The notes beneath the pieces are model-generated. The model had not been told where the DNA came from. It saw only the letters and a list, made by a program, of their open reading frames with translations, and did not search any database. The position numbers and the translations under genes are program-made. A stretch of DNA of 48,407 nucleotides, taken from positions 1 to 48,407 of the forward strand of contig JAIETJ010000107.1 of assembly GCA_019745275.1 (NCBI GenBank). Direction: 5' to 3'. Numbering within the stretch: the first letter of the stretch is position 1; each line of letters opens with the position of its first letter. Below are positions 15,140 through 24,239 of this stretch, piece after piece. Source of the stretch: Pseudomonadaceae bacterium (GTDB lineage Bacteria; Pseudomonadota; Gammaproteobacteria; Pseudomonadales; Pseudomonadaceae).

Positions 15140-17674
15140 ATGATGGAACAGACTCTCTCAACAGCTGCGTGGCGCCGCTTTAAGCCCATGCTATTGGGCC
15201 TCACCTTGGCACTCGGCGCGCTTGCCAGTGGCGTCCACGCCGATCAAATCATTGGCACACCCGGCGCGCCAAGTGCCACCCGGGTGATTAGCGGGCAACA
15301 ACTGCCCGCGCCAGATCTGCCGTTCAAGGGCAAGATCGCCAACATCGCCCAAAATTCAACGCCTTACTGGTCGGCCACCATCACGCCACCCAAGGGTGCA
15401 CCAAACGTACTACTGATCATGACTGACGACGCCGGCTATGGCGTGTCCAGCACCTTTGGCGGGGTTATTCCGACGCCGAACATGGACCGTATCGCCGCCG
15501 CCGGCCTGCGTTACACCAACTTCAACTCCACCGCGCTGTGCTCGCCAAGCCGCGCGGCCTTGATCACCGGGCGTAATCACCACTCGGTCGGTTTCGGGGT
15601 AATTTCAGAAACTGCCACCGGCTTTCCCGGCTACAACAGCATCATCGACAAAAACAGCGCCACCATCGGTCGCATTCTGCAGGACAACGGCTACCACACC
15701 GCTTGGTTCGGCAAAAACCACAACACCCCGGCCTTCCAGGCCAGCCAGGCCGGTCCCTTCGATCAGTGGCCAACCGGCATGGGCTTCGAGTACTTCTATG
15801 GTTTTATGGGCGGAGATACCAGCCAATGGACGCCCAACCTGTTTCGCAACACCACGCAGATTTATCCGTTTGCAGGTAAGCCGGGTTGGAACCTGATCAC
15901 CGCCATGGCTGACGATGCCATCGACTATATGCAACGGATGAATGCTCTGACCCCGGATAAACCGTTTTTCGTCTACTACGTGCCCGGCGGCACCCATGCG
16001 CCGCACCATCCAACCCCGGAGTGGATCACCAAAATCAGCGCTATGCACCTGTTCGATGGTGGCTGGAACCAGCTGCGCGAAACCATCTTCGCCAACCAGA
16101 AAAAGCTCGGCGTGATCCCAGAAAACACCATCCTGACGCCTTGGCCTAAGGATATTTTGCCGGAGTGGGACACGCTGAGTGCCGACCAAAAGAAGCTGTA
16201 TATCCGCCAAGTTGAGGTCTACGCCGCCTACGCCGCCTACACCGATAACGAGATCGGGCGGGTGATCCAAACGGTCGAGGACATGGGCAAGCTGGACAAC
16301 ACCCTGATTATCTACATCACCGGCGACAACGGCACCAGTTCGGAAGGCCAGCAATTCGGCACGCCGAATGAAGTGGCTATGTTCAATGGCGTGCAGGTGC
16401 CGGTCGAGCTGCAACTGGCAAAGTTTTACGATGTCTGGGGCTCTGAGCAAACTAACAACCACATGGCCTCAGGCTGGGCGTGGGCCTTTGACACCCCCTT
16501 CACCTGGGTCAAGCAAGTGGCCTCGCATCTGGGCGGTGTACGCCAAGGCATGGCCATCTCTTGGCCGGCGCAAATTACGGACAAAGGCGGTATTCGCCCG
16601 CAGTTCCACCACATGATCGACATAGTGCCAACTATTCTGCAGGCCGCCGGCATCAATGCGCCGAAAGTGGTTGATGGCATTACCCAGAAACCCATCGAAG
16701 GGGTGAGCATGCTCTACACCTTCGACAAGGCCAACAGCAACGCGCGCTCCCCGCATAAGACCCAATACTTCGAGATGATGGGCGACCATGCGCTCTATCA
16801 CGATGGCTGGATCGCCAGTACCAAGGTAGTGCGCGCGCCGTGGAATATGACCGCCAAAGCCACTGACCCGATGCAGATGCAATGGGAACTGTACAACCTC
16901 GACGAGGACTACTCGCAGTCCACCGACCTAGCCGCCAAGTACCCGGACAAGCTCAAGCAACTGCAAGCCATGTTTATGACCGAGGCAAAAAAATATCAGG
17001 TGCTGCCCCTAGATACCTCGGTGCTGCCACGCCTGATCGCCGCACGACCAAGCATTACCGCCGGACGCAATGAGTTTAGCTGGACGCACCCGCTGATTGG
17101 CACTCCCAACGGTGATGCGCCGAGCGTGCTGAATGCTTCTTACACCTTCACCGCCGAGGTGGAGATTCCAGCCGGAGGCGCCGAGGGCATGCTGATCACC
17201 CAAGGCGGGCGCTTCGCCGGCTACGGTTTTTATGTGCTGAAGAACAAACCGGTGTTCCTCTGGAACCTGATCGATCTGGAGCGCGTGCGCTGGGATGGCA
17301 GCGATGCTCTGACACCGGGCAAGCATGTGCTGGAGTTTGACTTCAAATACGACGGCCTAGGGGCTGGCACCTTGGCCTTCAACAATTTCTCCGGCCTTGG
17401 TCGCGGCGGTATGGGCACACTGAAGGTCGATGGCCAGGTGGTGGCCCAGCACGAGATGCCAAAATCTCTGCCCTTTACCTTGGCTTGGGATGAGAGTTTG
17501 GACATTGGCGCCGACACCCTTAGCGGAGTCGACGATGGCGATTACCAGCCACCCTTTACCTTCACCGGCAAACTGAACAAGGTCACCTTGAAAATTGACC
17601 GACCAGAGCTGAGCAAAGACGACATCGCCAAGCTGGAACAAGCCATGCACGCGGCTGAAGCTAGCCAAGAGTAA
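15140..17674 (+). CDS. exported arylsulfatase (type I, formylglycine)
   Basis: An 844-residue sulfatase with a signal peptide (to about residue 35, VHADQ). The calcium site is MTDDAGYG (Asp96, Asp97). The active-site signature is CSPSR at residues 134-138 (LCSPSRAALITGRN), so Cys134 should be converted to formylglycine. Further family parts are ITGDNG (about 394) and the C-terminal TFTAEVEIPAGGAEGML onward, a beta-rich extension from about 660 to the end. It probably cleaves sulfate esters in the periplasm to supply sulfur. No maturation enzyme gene (SUMF1-type or anSME) is visible in this window. AGGAGTAA precedes the double ATG. A Sel1 gene follows after a terminator-like hairpin. Confidence 0.95.
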   Translation: MMEQTLSTAAWRRFKPMLLGLTLALGALASGVHADQIIGTPGAPSATRVISGQQLPAPDLPFKGKIANIAQNSTPYWSATITPPKGAPNVLLIMTDDAGYGVSSTFGGVIPTPNMDRIAAAGLRYTNFNSTALCSPSRAALITGRNHHSVGFGVISETATGFPGYNSIIDKNSATIGRILQDNGYHTAWFGKNHNTPAFQASQAGPFDQWPTGMGFEYFYGFMGGDTSQWTPNLFRNTTQIYPFAGKPGWNLITAMADDAIDYMQRMNALTPDKPFFVYYVPGGTHAPHHPTPEWITKISAMHLFDGGWNQLRETIFANQKKLGVIPENTILTPWPKDILPEWDTLSADQKKLYIRQVEVYAAYAAYTDNEIGRVIQTVEDMGKLDNTLIIYITGDNGTSSEGQQFGTPNEVAMFNGVQVPVELQLAKFYDVWGSEQTNNHMASGWAWAFDTPFTWVKQVASHLGGVRQGMAISWPAQITDKGGIRPQFHHMIDIVPTILQAAGINAPKVVDGITQKPIEGVSMLYTFDKANSNARSPHKTQYFEMMGDHALYHDGWIASTKVVRAPWNMTAKATDPMQMQWELYNLDEDYSQSTDLAAKYPDKLKQLQAMFMTEAKKYQVLPLDTSVLPRLIAARPSITAGRNEFSWTHPLIGTPNGDAPSVLNASYTFTAEVEIPAGGAEGMLITQGGRFAGYGFYVLKNKPVFLWNLIDLERVRWDGSDALTPGKHVLEFDFKYDGLGAGTLAFNNFSGLGRGGMGTLKVDGQVVAQHEMPKSLPFTLAWDESLDIGADTLSGVDDGDYQPPFTFTGKLNKVTLKIDRPELSKDDIAKLEQAMHAAEASQE

Positions 17675-17691
17675 GCATCTGCGTTAAACAG

Positions 17692-17718
17692 AACGGGGCG
17701 CCAGGCGTCCCGTTTTTA
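17692..17718 (+). terminator. rho-independent terminator after the arylsulfatase
   Basis: ACGGGGCGCC pairs with GGCGTCCCGT (one G-T wobble) and is followed by five T residues. It lies 17 bases past the arylsulfatase stop and may separate that transcript from the Sel1 gene, at least in part. Confidence 0.75.
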
Positions 17719-17753
17719 TTGCGCTCAGCGTGGCAACTTAATCAGGAATTTAT

Positions 17754-18398
17754 ATGCGCAGCACATCACTCGGTATTTCTCTGGGCTTACTGCTCACACT
17801 AACCTCGGCGGGTGCCTGGGCTGGCTTTGATGAAGCGGCAGCGGCCTTCGCGGCCGGTAACTACGCCCAAGCACAGGAGCAGCTTCAGCCCTTGCTGGCC
17901 AACCATGACCCGCGCGCCCAGTACTCCATGGGCGTGCTCTACGAAAACGGTTTTGGCGTGAGCAAGAACCCGAAAGAGGCAGCCGCTTGGTACCTGAAAT
18001 CCGCCGAACAAGGCAACAGCGATGCGCAGTTCAACCTCGGCGCCATGCATGAGCACGGCGTCGGCATACCGGTAAATTTTACCGAAGCCGCTCGTTGGTA
18101 TCGTCCAGCCGCCGAAGTCGGCGACATTGATGCGCTGAGCAACTTGGGCGTGCTCTACCAAAACGGCCAGGGCGTAAAGCCGGACAAAGTCTTGGCCATG
18201 GCCCTGTACAACGTCTCGGTGGCCTATGCCGGCAATGCTCAGACGCAGGCGAAACAAAATCGCCAAGCTCTGGCCAACCAAATTCCAATGGCCGAGCTTC
18301 AGCAGTCGATGGCACTCACCGAGGAGCTGCTCAAGCCGGGCAATCTAAAAGCCGGCTTGCGGGCTTATTTGCAACAAGGCCACTCAGCCGGCAAGTGA
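17754..18398 (+). CDS. Sel1-repeat periplasmic protein
   Basis: A 214-residue protein with a signal peptide (MRSTSLGISLGLLLTLTSAGAWAG) and three Sel1-like repeats: AQYSMGVLYENGFGVSKNPK, AQFNLGAMHEHGVGIPVNF and ALSNLGVLYQNGQGVKPDK, each with EAAxWY or an equivalent. Such solenoids mediate protein interactions in the periplasm. It follows the arylsulfatase on the same strand with a hairpin terminator between, so shared expression is possible but not certain. CAGGAATTT precedes the ATG at 17754. Confidence 0.88.
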   Translation: MRSTSLGISLGLLLTLTSAGAWAGFDEAAAAFAAGNYAQAQEQLQPLLANHDPRAQYSMGVLYENGFGVSKNPKEAAAWYLKSAEQGNSDAQFNLGAMHEHGVGIPVNFTEAARWYRPAAEVGDIDALSNLGVLYQNGQGVKPDKVLAMALYNVSVAYAGNAQTQAKQNRQALANQIPMAELQQSMALTEELLKPGNLKAGLRAYLQQGHSAGK

Positions 18399-18431
18399 TG
18401 CTTCTAGCCGTGCACCAAGGTTAATGCGCCC

Positions 18432-18833
18432 TTAAAAATCGCCGCAGGTGTCGTAGGCCAATTGATCCCCGCGTTCATTCAATAAACGCAGCCAAGCCCC
18501 TTCTGGGCTTGGCCCCCAACCGGCGACCAGTTGGTACTCATGGTCTGCGCGAAAGCCGTCATAGGCCAGGTCGAAATCACAGGACTGCGCCAGCGGCTCA
18601 TGGCCATAACCGGCATCGCTCCAGTACTGAAAACTCAGGCTCAGCGTATGGCTGCCCGGCGTCACCTGAAAGTACTCCGGCGCCGCCCATGGCTGGCTGT
18701 CTACTTGCGTGGCCTGCAACTGATTATCGGCAAAGTTCATAACATCGACCCACGCCTGCGCCGGATCATGCGCCGGCAAATTCGAACAACCCGCCAGCAC
18801 CCCTAACGACAACCCCATCACGCAACGCCACAT
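18432..18833 (-). CDS. small lipoprotein, PEGA-like (paralogue 2)
   Basis: A 133-residue lipoprotein with lipobox LAGC at about residue 16 and mature end CSNLPAHDPAQAWVDV. It shares the layout of the protein at 14514-14930: DPxQAWV, YFQVTPGSHTLSLSFQ, SC, then GAWLRLLNERG and a final cysteine (YDTCGDF). The start at 18833 has a weak ribosome site; an ATG five codons in is an alternative. It lies downstream of a terminator on the same strand as the DUF1161 gene, so it probably has its own promoter. The function is unknown. Confidence 0.8.
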   Translation of the reverse strand: MWRCVMGLSLGVLAGCSNLPAHDPAQAWVDVMNFADNQLQATQVDSQPWAAPEYFQVTPGSHTLSLSFQYWSDAGYGHEPLAQSCDFDLAYDGFRADHEYQLVAGWGPSPEGAWLRLLNERGDQLAYDTCGDF

Positions 18834-18854
18834 AGCTTTTTTCTCGTGTTATGA

Positions 18855-18884
18855 ATAAAAAAGCCGGACACATGGTCCGGCTTT
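18855..18884 (-). terminator. rho-independent terminator after DUF1161 copy 2
   Basis: AAAGCCGGAC (18860-18869) pairs with GTCCGGCTTT (18875-18884) around a 5-base loop. Read leftward it ends in a run of six T. It lies 33 bases past the DUF1161 stop. Confidence 0.85.
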
Positions 18885-18916
18885 ACTGACGTCCAGTACG
18901 CTGAACAAGCCGTGTC

Positions 18917-19141
18917 TTACTTACGGCTGTAGACGATTTCTTTACTGCCCGCCTCACAACTGCCGACTACTGTCTTGTCAGCGGCACTGCCCTTAGCGAC
19001 GGCTTCTAAGCTGTAGCCTTTAACCCCTTTAGCCTGCAACTTGGCATCGATTTGTGCCTGTAAATCGGCGCACGGCAGCTGCGCCGCCATCAAAGTACCC
19101 GCCGACAGCAACAAGCCCAAGCCTAAAATTACCTGCTTCAT
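18917..19141 (-). CDS. DUF1161 family small periplasmic protein (copy 2)
   Basis: A 74-residue protein with a signal peptide (MKQVILGLGLLLSAGTLMAA) and the DUF1161 pattern: CADLQAQIDAKLQAKGVKGY followed by VVGSCEAGSKEIVYSRK. Two cysteines remain in the mature protein. The ATG at 19141 follows AAGGAGTGTTACGG; longer frames to 19255 have no signal sequence. It is a paralogue of the gene at 11765-11995. It is followed by a strong terminator and then the second small lipoprotein. The function is unknown. Confidence 0.88.
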   Translation of the reverse strand: MKQVILGLGLLLSAGTLMAAQLPCADLQAQIDAKLQAKGVKGYSLEAVAKGSAADKTVVGSCEAGSKEIVYSRK

Positions 19142-19269
19142 CCGTAACACTCCTTCGTTGTGAATAAACCCTAGCCGCACAGCCCCACGGACAACCGCGA
19201 GTAACACTGGCGGTGGCCCGAGCATAGAGCTTGCGCGAACACCGCGAAAGCACAAAACCTTGCTAGCGG

Positions 19270-19485
19270 CTAACTGTCGGCCAGCCGAAAACCAACTTTA
19301 AGCGTCACCTGATAGTGGCCGACCTTGCCGTTGACTATATGCCCACGGGTTTCGGTCACTTCAAACCAGTCCATATTGCGCACGGATTTAGCGCACTCGG
19401 CCAAGGCATTGTTGATTGCATCCTCGATGCTCACGGGGGAAGAACCGACCAGTTCGATTTTTTTGTAACTGTGATGGGTAGGCAT
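19270..19485 (-). CDS. dodecin flavin-binding protein
   Basis: A 71-residue protein of the dodecin family, which forms hollow dodecamers that store or sequester flavins. The family landmarks are present: YKKIELVGSSPVSIEDAINN, ALAECAKSVRNMDWFEV with the flavin-stacking tryptophan, and the strand HYQVTLKVGFRL at the end. The length is typical. The ATG at 19485 is preceded by AGAGGACAACC. It lies between trpI and the DUF1161 gene, all leftward. Confidence 0.93.
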   Translation of the reverse strand: MPTHHSYKKIELVGSSPVSIEDAINNALAECAKSVRNMDWFEVTETRGHIVNGKVGHYQVTLKVGFRLADS

Positions 19486-19611
19486 GCGGTTGTCCTCTGC
19501 GCGGGTGTACTACAACGCTAGTCAAGCATGCCCCATGCAGCAAGGCCGACAGCTGAACGGCCCGGGCGGTGGCGGCTTAAGCGGCGGCAGTCAGCGGCGG
19601 GTAAAACAGTA

Positions 19612-20499
19612 TCAGGGCTGTTGTGCATCGCGCAGCCACTGCGCCAGTTGCGCGGCACGCGGGTCTAGCGCCCGGGCCGGCACCCAGAGCACCAAGCGCG
19701 CAGCGGTTTCGACAAACCCCCAGGGGGCGATCAAGCGCCCGGCGGCCAGATCGGCGGCGACTAACTGCTGCGGCGCTATGGCCACGCCGAGGCCGGCCAC
19801 CGCCGCTTCCAGCAGGTAATACAGGTGCTCGAAGCCTTGCCCCAGTTTCAGCTCGGCGGCAGCCAAGCCATGCTGTTCGGCCCAGGTCGGCCACGCTTGC
19901 GGGCGCGAGCTGGTGTGCAACAGTGCCTCGCGAAGCAAGGCCTGCGGCGGGCTGCCGAGCAAGGTTGGCGCCCCGGCATAACGCGGGCTAAGCACCGCGC
20001 CGATCGCCTCAGTCGCGAGCTCGTACACCTGCATATCCGCTGGCCACGGCGGCTCGGCAAATAACAGGCTGGCATCCAAACCGGGCCGACGCGGGTCGAG
20101 GTCGCCTTCGCTGCTGGACAGCTGCAAGCGCAAGTGCGGCAGGTCGCGATTGAGTCGATCAAGACGCGGAATAAACCAGCGCGCCAGCAGACTGCCCGGG
20201 CAACCGAGGACAAAGGGCGCGTCGCTGCTCTGCTGTTTGAGTTCAAAACACAGATCGCGCAGCCGCTCAAAGGCCTCGAAGGTGCCGTCGCGTAGCTTAA
20301 TACCTGCCGCGGTGAGCTTGACTCCGCGCCCGTCTTTCGCGAACAAGGCCAGCCCAAGCTGTGCTTCCAGCGCACGAATCTGCCGACTCACCGCACCATG
20401 GGTAACGTGCAGCTCATCGCCCGCCAAGCTGATGCTTTGCAGGCGGGCTGCGACCTCAAAGGCGCGCAGGGCATTTAGCGGGGGTAGTTCTCGGCTCAT
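19612..20499 (-). CDS. trpI: LysR-type activator of trpBA
   Basis: A 295-residue LysR regulator. The N-terminal winged helix-turn-helix is clear ([18 protein letters not shown], then [18 protein letters not shown]), followed by the effector-binding domain. Its divergent position 104 bases from trpB matches Pseudomonas TrpI, which activates trpBA in response to indole-3-glycerol phosphate. The TrpI operator-like sequence in the shared promoter region supports this. In sequence it belongs to the GcvA/AmpR-like branch, as TrpI does. The start is the ATG at 20499. Confidence 0.92.
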   Translation of the reverse strand: MSRELPPLNALRAFEVAARLQSISLAGDELHVTHGAVSRQIRALEAQLGLALFAKDGRGVKLTAAGIKLRDGTFEAFERLRDLCFELKQQSSDAPFVLGCPGSLLARWFIPRLDRLNRDLPHLRLQLSSSEGDLDPRRPGLDASLLFAEPPWPADMQVYELATEAIGAVLSPRYAGAPTLLGSPPQALLREALLHTSSRPQAWPTWAEQHGLAAAELKLGQGFEHLYYLLEAAVAGLGVAIAPQQLVAADLAAGRLIAPWGFVETAARLVLWVPARALDPRAAQLAQWLRDAQQP

Positions 20500-20505
20500 G
20501 GTATT

Positions 20506-20522
20506 AGTGAGTTTTCCTGACG
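20506..20522. promoter_or_regulatory. candidate TrpI operator (site I)
   Basis: AGTGAG-TTTTC-CTGACG fits the TGTGAG-N5-CTGAGA motif that I recall for TrpI site I in Pseudomonas. Its centre (20514) is about 63 bases before a start site expected near 20577, the right place for a LysR activator. It also overlaps the start region of trpI, consistent with autoregulation. Confidence 0.7.
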
Positions 20523-20542
20523 TATTGTTGCAATCTAATCGC

Positions 20543-20570
20543 TTTTCAGTCGGCCAGCCAGCGGTACAAT
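20543..20570 (+). promoter_or_regulatory. probable trpBA promoter
   Basis: TTTTCA (20543-20548) and TACAAT (20565-20570) are separated by 16 bases, a sigma-70-like pair with a weak -35 as expected for an activated promoter. It is 33 bases before the trpB start. Confidence 0.6.
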
Positions 20571-20603
20571 TAGCCCATAGCCACTTAACCTCGGAGCACG
20601 CTG

Positions 20604-21836
20604 ATGACTTCTTTACGCACTGGCCCAGATGGCAAAGGCCTGTTTGGCCACTTTGGCGGCCAATATGTCGCCGAAACGCTGATGCCGCTAATCCACGATC
20701 TGGCCCGCGAATACGAAGCGGCCAAGCTCGACCCAGCCTTTATCGAAGAGCTGGCCTACTTTCAGCGCGATTACATCGGCCGCCCGAACCCGCTGTATTT
20801 CGCCGAGCGGCTGACCGCGCATTGCGGCGGCGCGAAGATCTATTTCAAGCGCGAAGAGCTTAATCACACCGGCGCACACAAAATTAACAACTGCATCGGC
20901 CAAGTCTTGCTGGCCCGGCGCATGGGCAAAAAACGCATCATCGCCGAGACCGGTGCCGGCATGCACGGCGTGGCCACCGCCACCGTGGCGGCGCGTTTCG
21001 GCTTGGAATGCGTGATTTTTATGGGCACCACCGACATCGACCGTCAGCAGGCCAACGTGTTTCGCATGAAGCTGCTCGGTGCCACCGTGATTCCGGTGGT
21101 GGCCGGCACCGGCACCCTGAAAGATGCGATGAACGAAGCCCTGCGTGACTGGGTGACTAACGTCGACAGCACCTTCTACATGATCGGCACAGTCGCTGGG
21201 CCACATCCATACCCGGCGATGGTCCGCGATTTCCAAGCCATCATCGGCAAAGAAACCCGCGAGCAGATGCTGGCCAAAGAAGGCCGGCTGCCCGACAGCC
21301 TGGTCGCCTGCATCGGCGGCGGCTCGAATGCCATGGGCTTGTTTCACCCCTTCTTAGATGACGCCAGCGTGCAGATGATCGGCGTTGAAGCCGCAGGTCA
21401 TGGCATCGCCACCGGCAAACACGCCGCCAGCCTGAACGGCGGCGTACCGGGCGTATTGCACGGCAACCGCACCTTCTTGCTGCAAGACGACGACGGTCAG
21501 ATCATCGACGCGCACTCGATCTCGGCCGGTTTGGACTACCCCGGCATTGGTCCGGAACACGCTTGGTTGCATGAGTTAGGTCGCGTCGAATACACCTCTG
21601 TCACTGATGATGAGGCGCTAGTAGCCTTCCATAAATGCTGCCGTTTAGAAGGCATCATCCCAGCCTTGGAAAGCGCTCACGCACTGGCTGAAGTATTCAA
21701 GCGCGCACCGACCCTGCCCAAGGATCACCTGATGGTGATCAACCTGTCCGGGCGCGGCGACAAAGACATGCAAACCGTTATGCACTACATGGAACAAGCC
21801 GAGCAGGCGCAACAGTCACAGGAGCACAGCGCATGA
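20604..21836 (+). CDS. trpB: tryptophan synthase beta subunit
   Basis: A 410-residue PLP enzyme that joins indole and serine to make tryptophan. The PLP lysine is Lys93 in HTGAHKINN; the phosphate-binding glycine loop is [10 protein letters not shown]; the catalytic glutamate context is AETGAGMHG. The beginning, [20 protein letters not shown], is typical of Pseudomonas TrpB. It is divergent from trpI, and its stop overlaps the trpA start (ATGA), which couples subunit production for the alpha2-beta2 complex. Confidence 0.98.
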   Translation: MTSLRTGPDGKGLFGHFGGQYVAETLMPLIHDLAREYEAAKLDPAFIEELAYFQRDYIGRPNPLYFAERLTAHCGGAKIYFKREELNHTGAHKINNCIGQVLLARRMGKKRIIAETGAGMHGVATATVAARFGLECVIFMGTTDIDRQQANVFRMKLLGATVIPVVAGTGTLKDAMNEALRDWVTNVDSTFYMIGTVAGPHPYPAMVRDFQAIIGKETREQMLAKEGRLPDSLVACIGGGSNAMGLFHPFLDDASVQMIGVEAAGHGIATGKHAASLNGGVPGVLHGNRTFLLQDDDGQIIDAHSISAGLDYPGIGPEHAWLHELGRVEYTSVTDDEALVAFHKCCRLEGIIPALESAHALAEVFKRAPTLPKDHLMVINLSGRGDKDMQTVMHYMEQAEQAQQSQEHSA

Positions 21837-22642
21837 GCCGCCTACAGAGCCGTTTCGCCGAGCTGAAACAACAAAACCGCGCCGCCCTAGTGACCTTTAT
21901 CACCAGCGCCGACCCAGACTACGCCACCTCGCTGAGCATCCTCAAAGGTTTGCCAGCGGCCGGCGCCGATGTGATTGAACTGGGCATGCCGTTCACTGAC
22001 CCGATGGCCGATGGCGTGGCGATTCAGCTGGCCAATATCCGCGCCCTTGCGGCCAAGCAAACCTTGGCCAAAACCCTGCAAATGGTCACAGAATTTCGCC
22101 AAGAGAACCAAGACACCCCACTGGTGCTGATGGGTTACTTCAACCCGATTCACTACTACGGCGTGCCGCGCTTTATTGAGGAGGCTAAGGCCGCCGGCGT
22201 CGATGGTTTGATCATCGTTGACCTGCCGCCTGAGCATAATGAAGACCTCTGCGACCCAGCCCAAGCGGCCGGCTTGGATTTTATCCGGCTGACCACGCCG
22301 ACCACGGATGATGCACGGCTGCCGATCGTACTCAACGGCAGCTCGGGTTTCGTTTATTACGTCTCGGTGGCCGGTGTAACTGGGGCTGGCGCCGCCACGC
22401 TGGAGCACGTCGAGCAAGCCGTGGCGCGTCTGCGTCGGCACACCGACTTGCCGATCAGCATCGGCTTCGGCATTCGCACCCCGGAACACGCCGCCACCAT
22501 CGCCCGCTTGGCCGATGGTGTCGTGGTGGGTTCGGCCCTAATCGACCAAATCGCCAACGCCGCCTCGCCGCAGCAAGCGATTGATGGCGTACTCGGCCTG
22601 TGCCGTGAGCTGGCAGAAGGCGTGCGCGGCGCCCGGTTGTAA
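21833..22642 (+). CDS. trpA: tryptophan synthase alpha subunit
   Basis: A 269-residue TIM-barrel subunit that splits indole-3-glycerol phosphate to indole and passes it through a tunnel to TrpB. The catalytic residues are Glu49 and Asp60 ([15 protein letters not shown]), numbered as in E. coli. The phosphate site near the end is [12 protein letters not shown] followed by VVVGSALI. The ATG overlaps the trpB stop by four bases. The gene is followed by a strong terminator. Confidence 0.98.
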   Translation: MSRLQSRFAELKQQNRAALVTFITSADPDYATSLSILKGLPAAGADVIELGMPFTDPMADGVAIQLANIRALAAKQTLAKTLQMVTEFRQENQDTPLVLMGYFNPIHYYGVPRFIEEAKAAGVDGLIIVDLPPEHNEDLCDPAQAAGLDFIRLTTPTTDDARLPIVLNGSSGFVYYVSVAGVTGAGAATLEHVEQAVARLRRHTDLPISIGFGIRTPEHAATIARLADGVVVGSALIDQIANAASPQQAIDGVLGLCRELAEGVRGARL

Positions 22643-22651
22643 GCCAGTAAC

Positions 22652-22690
22652 AAAAAAGCCGCTGCCACCGTCAGGTTGCAGCGGCTTTTT
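22652..22690. terminator. bidirectional terminator between trpA and an MFS gene
   Basis: AAAAAAGCCGCTGC (22652-22665) pairs with GCAGCGGCTTTTT (22678-22690) around a 12-base loop, giving T runs on both strands. It serves the converging trpBA and transporter transcripts. Confidence 0.9.
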
Positions 22691-22706
22691 GCCGTTTGCT
22701 GGTCGG

Positions 22707-23993
22707 TCAGGCCGCCTGCCGCTCGGCACGCCGCAGATACAGGCCCACCGCCAACCCTAGCGCGCACAGCGCGACCACGTAATAGGCCGGCCCCAGCGCG
22801 CTGTACTTAAGCAAAAACGCCACCGCCATCGGGGTTAAGCCACCGAACACCGCGTAGGCCAGATTATAAGAAAACGACAAGCCGCTGAAGCGCACGGCCG
22901 GCGGAAATGCCGTCACCAACACCCGTGGAATGGCGCCGATCATGCCCACCGCCAAGCCGGTCAGGGCATACAGAGGCAAGAGTAAATCTGGGCGAGTGGC
23001 CATGCTGCTGTAGAAAACCCAAGCCGCGCTGGCCAGCAACAGACTGCCGAGCATCAGCACGCGCCCAGAGCCAAATCGATCGGCCAGTAAGCCGGCGGCA
23101 ATGCAGCCAACACTCAAGCAAACAATCGCCAGGCTATTGGCTTGCAAGGTCAACGCCGGGGCAAAGCCGAAGGCGGTTTGCAGCACACTGGGTGTCATCA
23201 GAATCAACACCACAATGGCCGCCGACAGCACCCAAGTGAGCAACATCGACAGCACTATGGCTGGGCGATGATCACGCAGTACGGTTTTAAGCGGCACCTC
23301 AGCGGCCAAGGCGCGCTGCTGGTGCAACTCAGCAAACACCGGGGTTTCCGCCAGCCAGCGGCGCAAAAACACCGCCAGCAAACCAAATACACCACCCAGT
23401 AAAAACGGCAAACGCCAAGCAAAATCCAGCAATTGCTCAGGGGTAAACAGCCGGTTAATCAGGGTCGCCATCAGCGAGCCGAGCAAGATGCCAATGGTTA
23501 GCCCGCTGGTCAGGGTGCCGCAGGCAAAACCGACCCTCCGCGCCGGCACGTGTTCGGCCACAAACACCCAAGCACCGGGCACTTCACCGCCAATCGCCGC
23601 GCCTTGCACGATGCGCAGTAGCAACAGGCACAGTGGCGCCCACAGGCCAATTTGCGCGTAGGTCGGCAGCAAACCCATCAGCAGGGTCGGCACGGCCATC
23701 ATAAAGATGCTCAAGGTGAACATCCGCTTGCGCCCGAGCAAGTCGCCGAAGTGTGCCAACACTATGCCGCCCAGCGGGCGGGCCAGATAACCGGCGGCGA
23801 AGATACCGAAGGTTTGCAGTTGGCGCAGCCACTCGGGCATGTCGGCCGGGAAGAACAACTTGCCGACCACAGCAGCAAAAAACACGAAGATGATGAAGTC
23901 GTAAAACTCCAAGGCGCCACCCAAGGCCGATAACGACAGGGTTTTGTAATCGCTGCGGTTCAACGGCCGCGCGGCGGCAGGGGCTGTGGACAT
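22707..23993 (-). CDS. MFS transporter, metabolite:H+ symporter (MHS) type
   Basis: A 428-residue inner-membrane protein with about twelve transmembrane helices. The N-terminus (LSALGGALEFYDFIIFVFFA) and the loop motif GDLLGRKRMF with RPLGGIVLAHFGD are typical of the MHS family, which includes ProP, KgtP and ShiA. Another family mark is RIVQGAAIGGEVPGAW. These carriers take up osmolytes or organic acids with protons; the substrate here cannot be read. The gene converges on trpBA and has 246 bases upstream before the divergent thioesterase. Confidence 0.9.
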   Translation of the reverse strand: MSTAPAAARPLNRSDYKTLSLSALGGALEFYDFIIFVFFAAVVGKLFFPADMPEWLRQLQTFGIFAAGYLARPLGGIVLAHFGDLLGRKRMFTLSIFMMAVPTLLMGLLPTYAQIGLWAPLCLLLLRIVQGAAIGGEVPGAWVFVAEHVPARRVGFACGTLTSGLTIGILLGSLMATLINRLFTPEQLLDFAWRLPFLLGGVFGLLAVFLRRWLAETPVFAELHQQRALAAEVPLKTVLRDHRPAIVLSMLLTWVLSAAIVVLILMTPSVLQTAFGFAPALTLQANSLAIVCLSVGCIAAGLLADRFGSGRVLMLGSLLLASAAWVFYSSMATRPDLLLPLYALTGLAVGMIGAIPRVLVTAFPPAVRFSGLSFSYNLAYAVFGGLTPMAVAFLLKYSALGPAYYVVALCALGLAVGLYLRRAERQAA

Positions 23994-24239
23994 TCAGGCT
24001 TCTCACTCAACAGATTAAGACCGGCGCGCACCATAGCAAATTGCTCGACGCAGACACAGAGACTGCCGCGGGTGTGCTGGCGAACAACTCGCGGGCGCTG
24101 TGAAGCAAATAAACCACAGTGTCATCGTTTCTAGCCACGCGCCTCTATATACTGCGCAGCAACGAAACCTGCGCGCTGCGTCGGGTTTTCGCTTTTCAGT
24201 GCCACTTAATAAAAAAATCAGGGGCAGAGGCTCCCAGGC

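Noticed and set aside
15605..16462. A 285-codon open frame antisense to the arylsulfatase
   Set aside because: It is fully covered by the sulfatase coding sequence, including conserved regions; the composition looks like a shadow.
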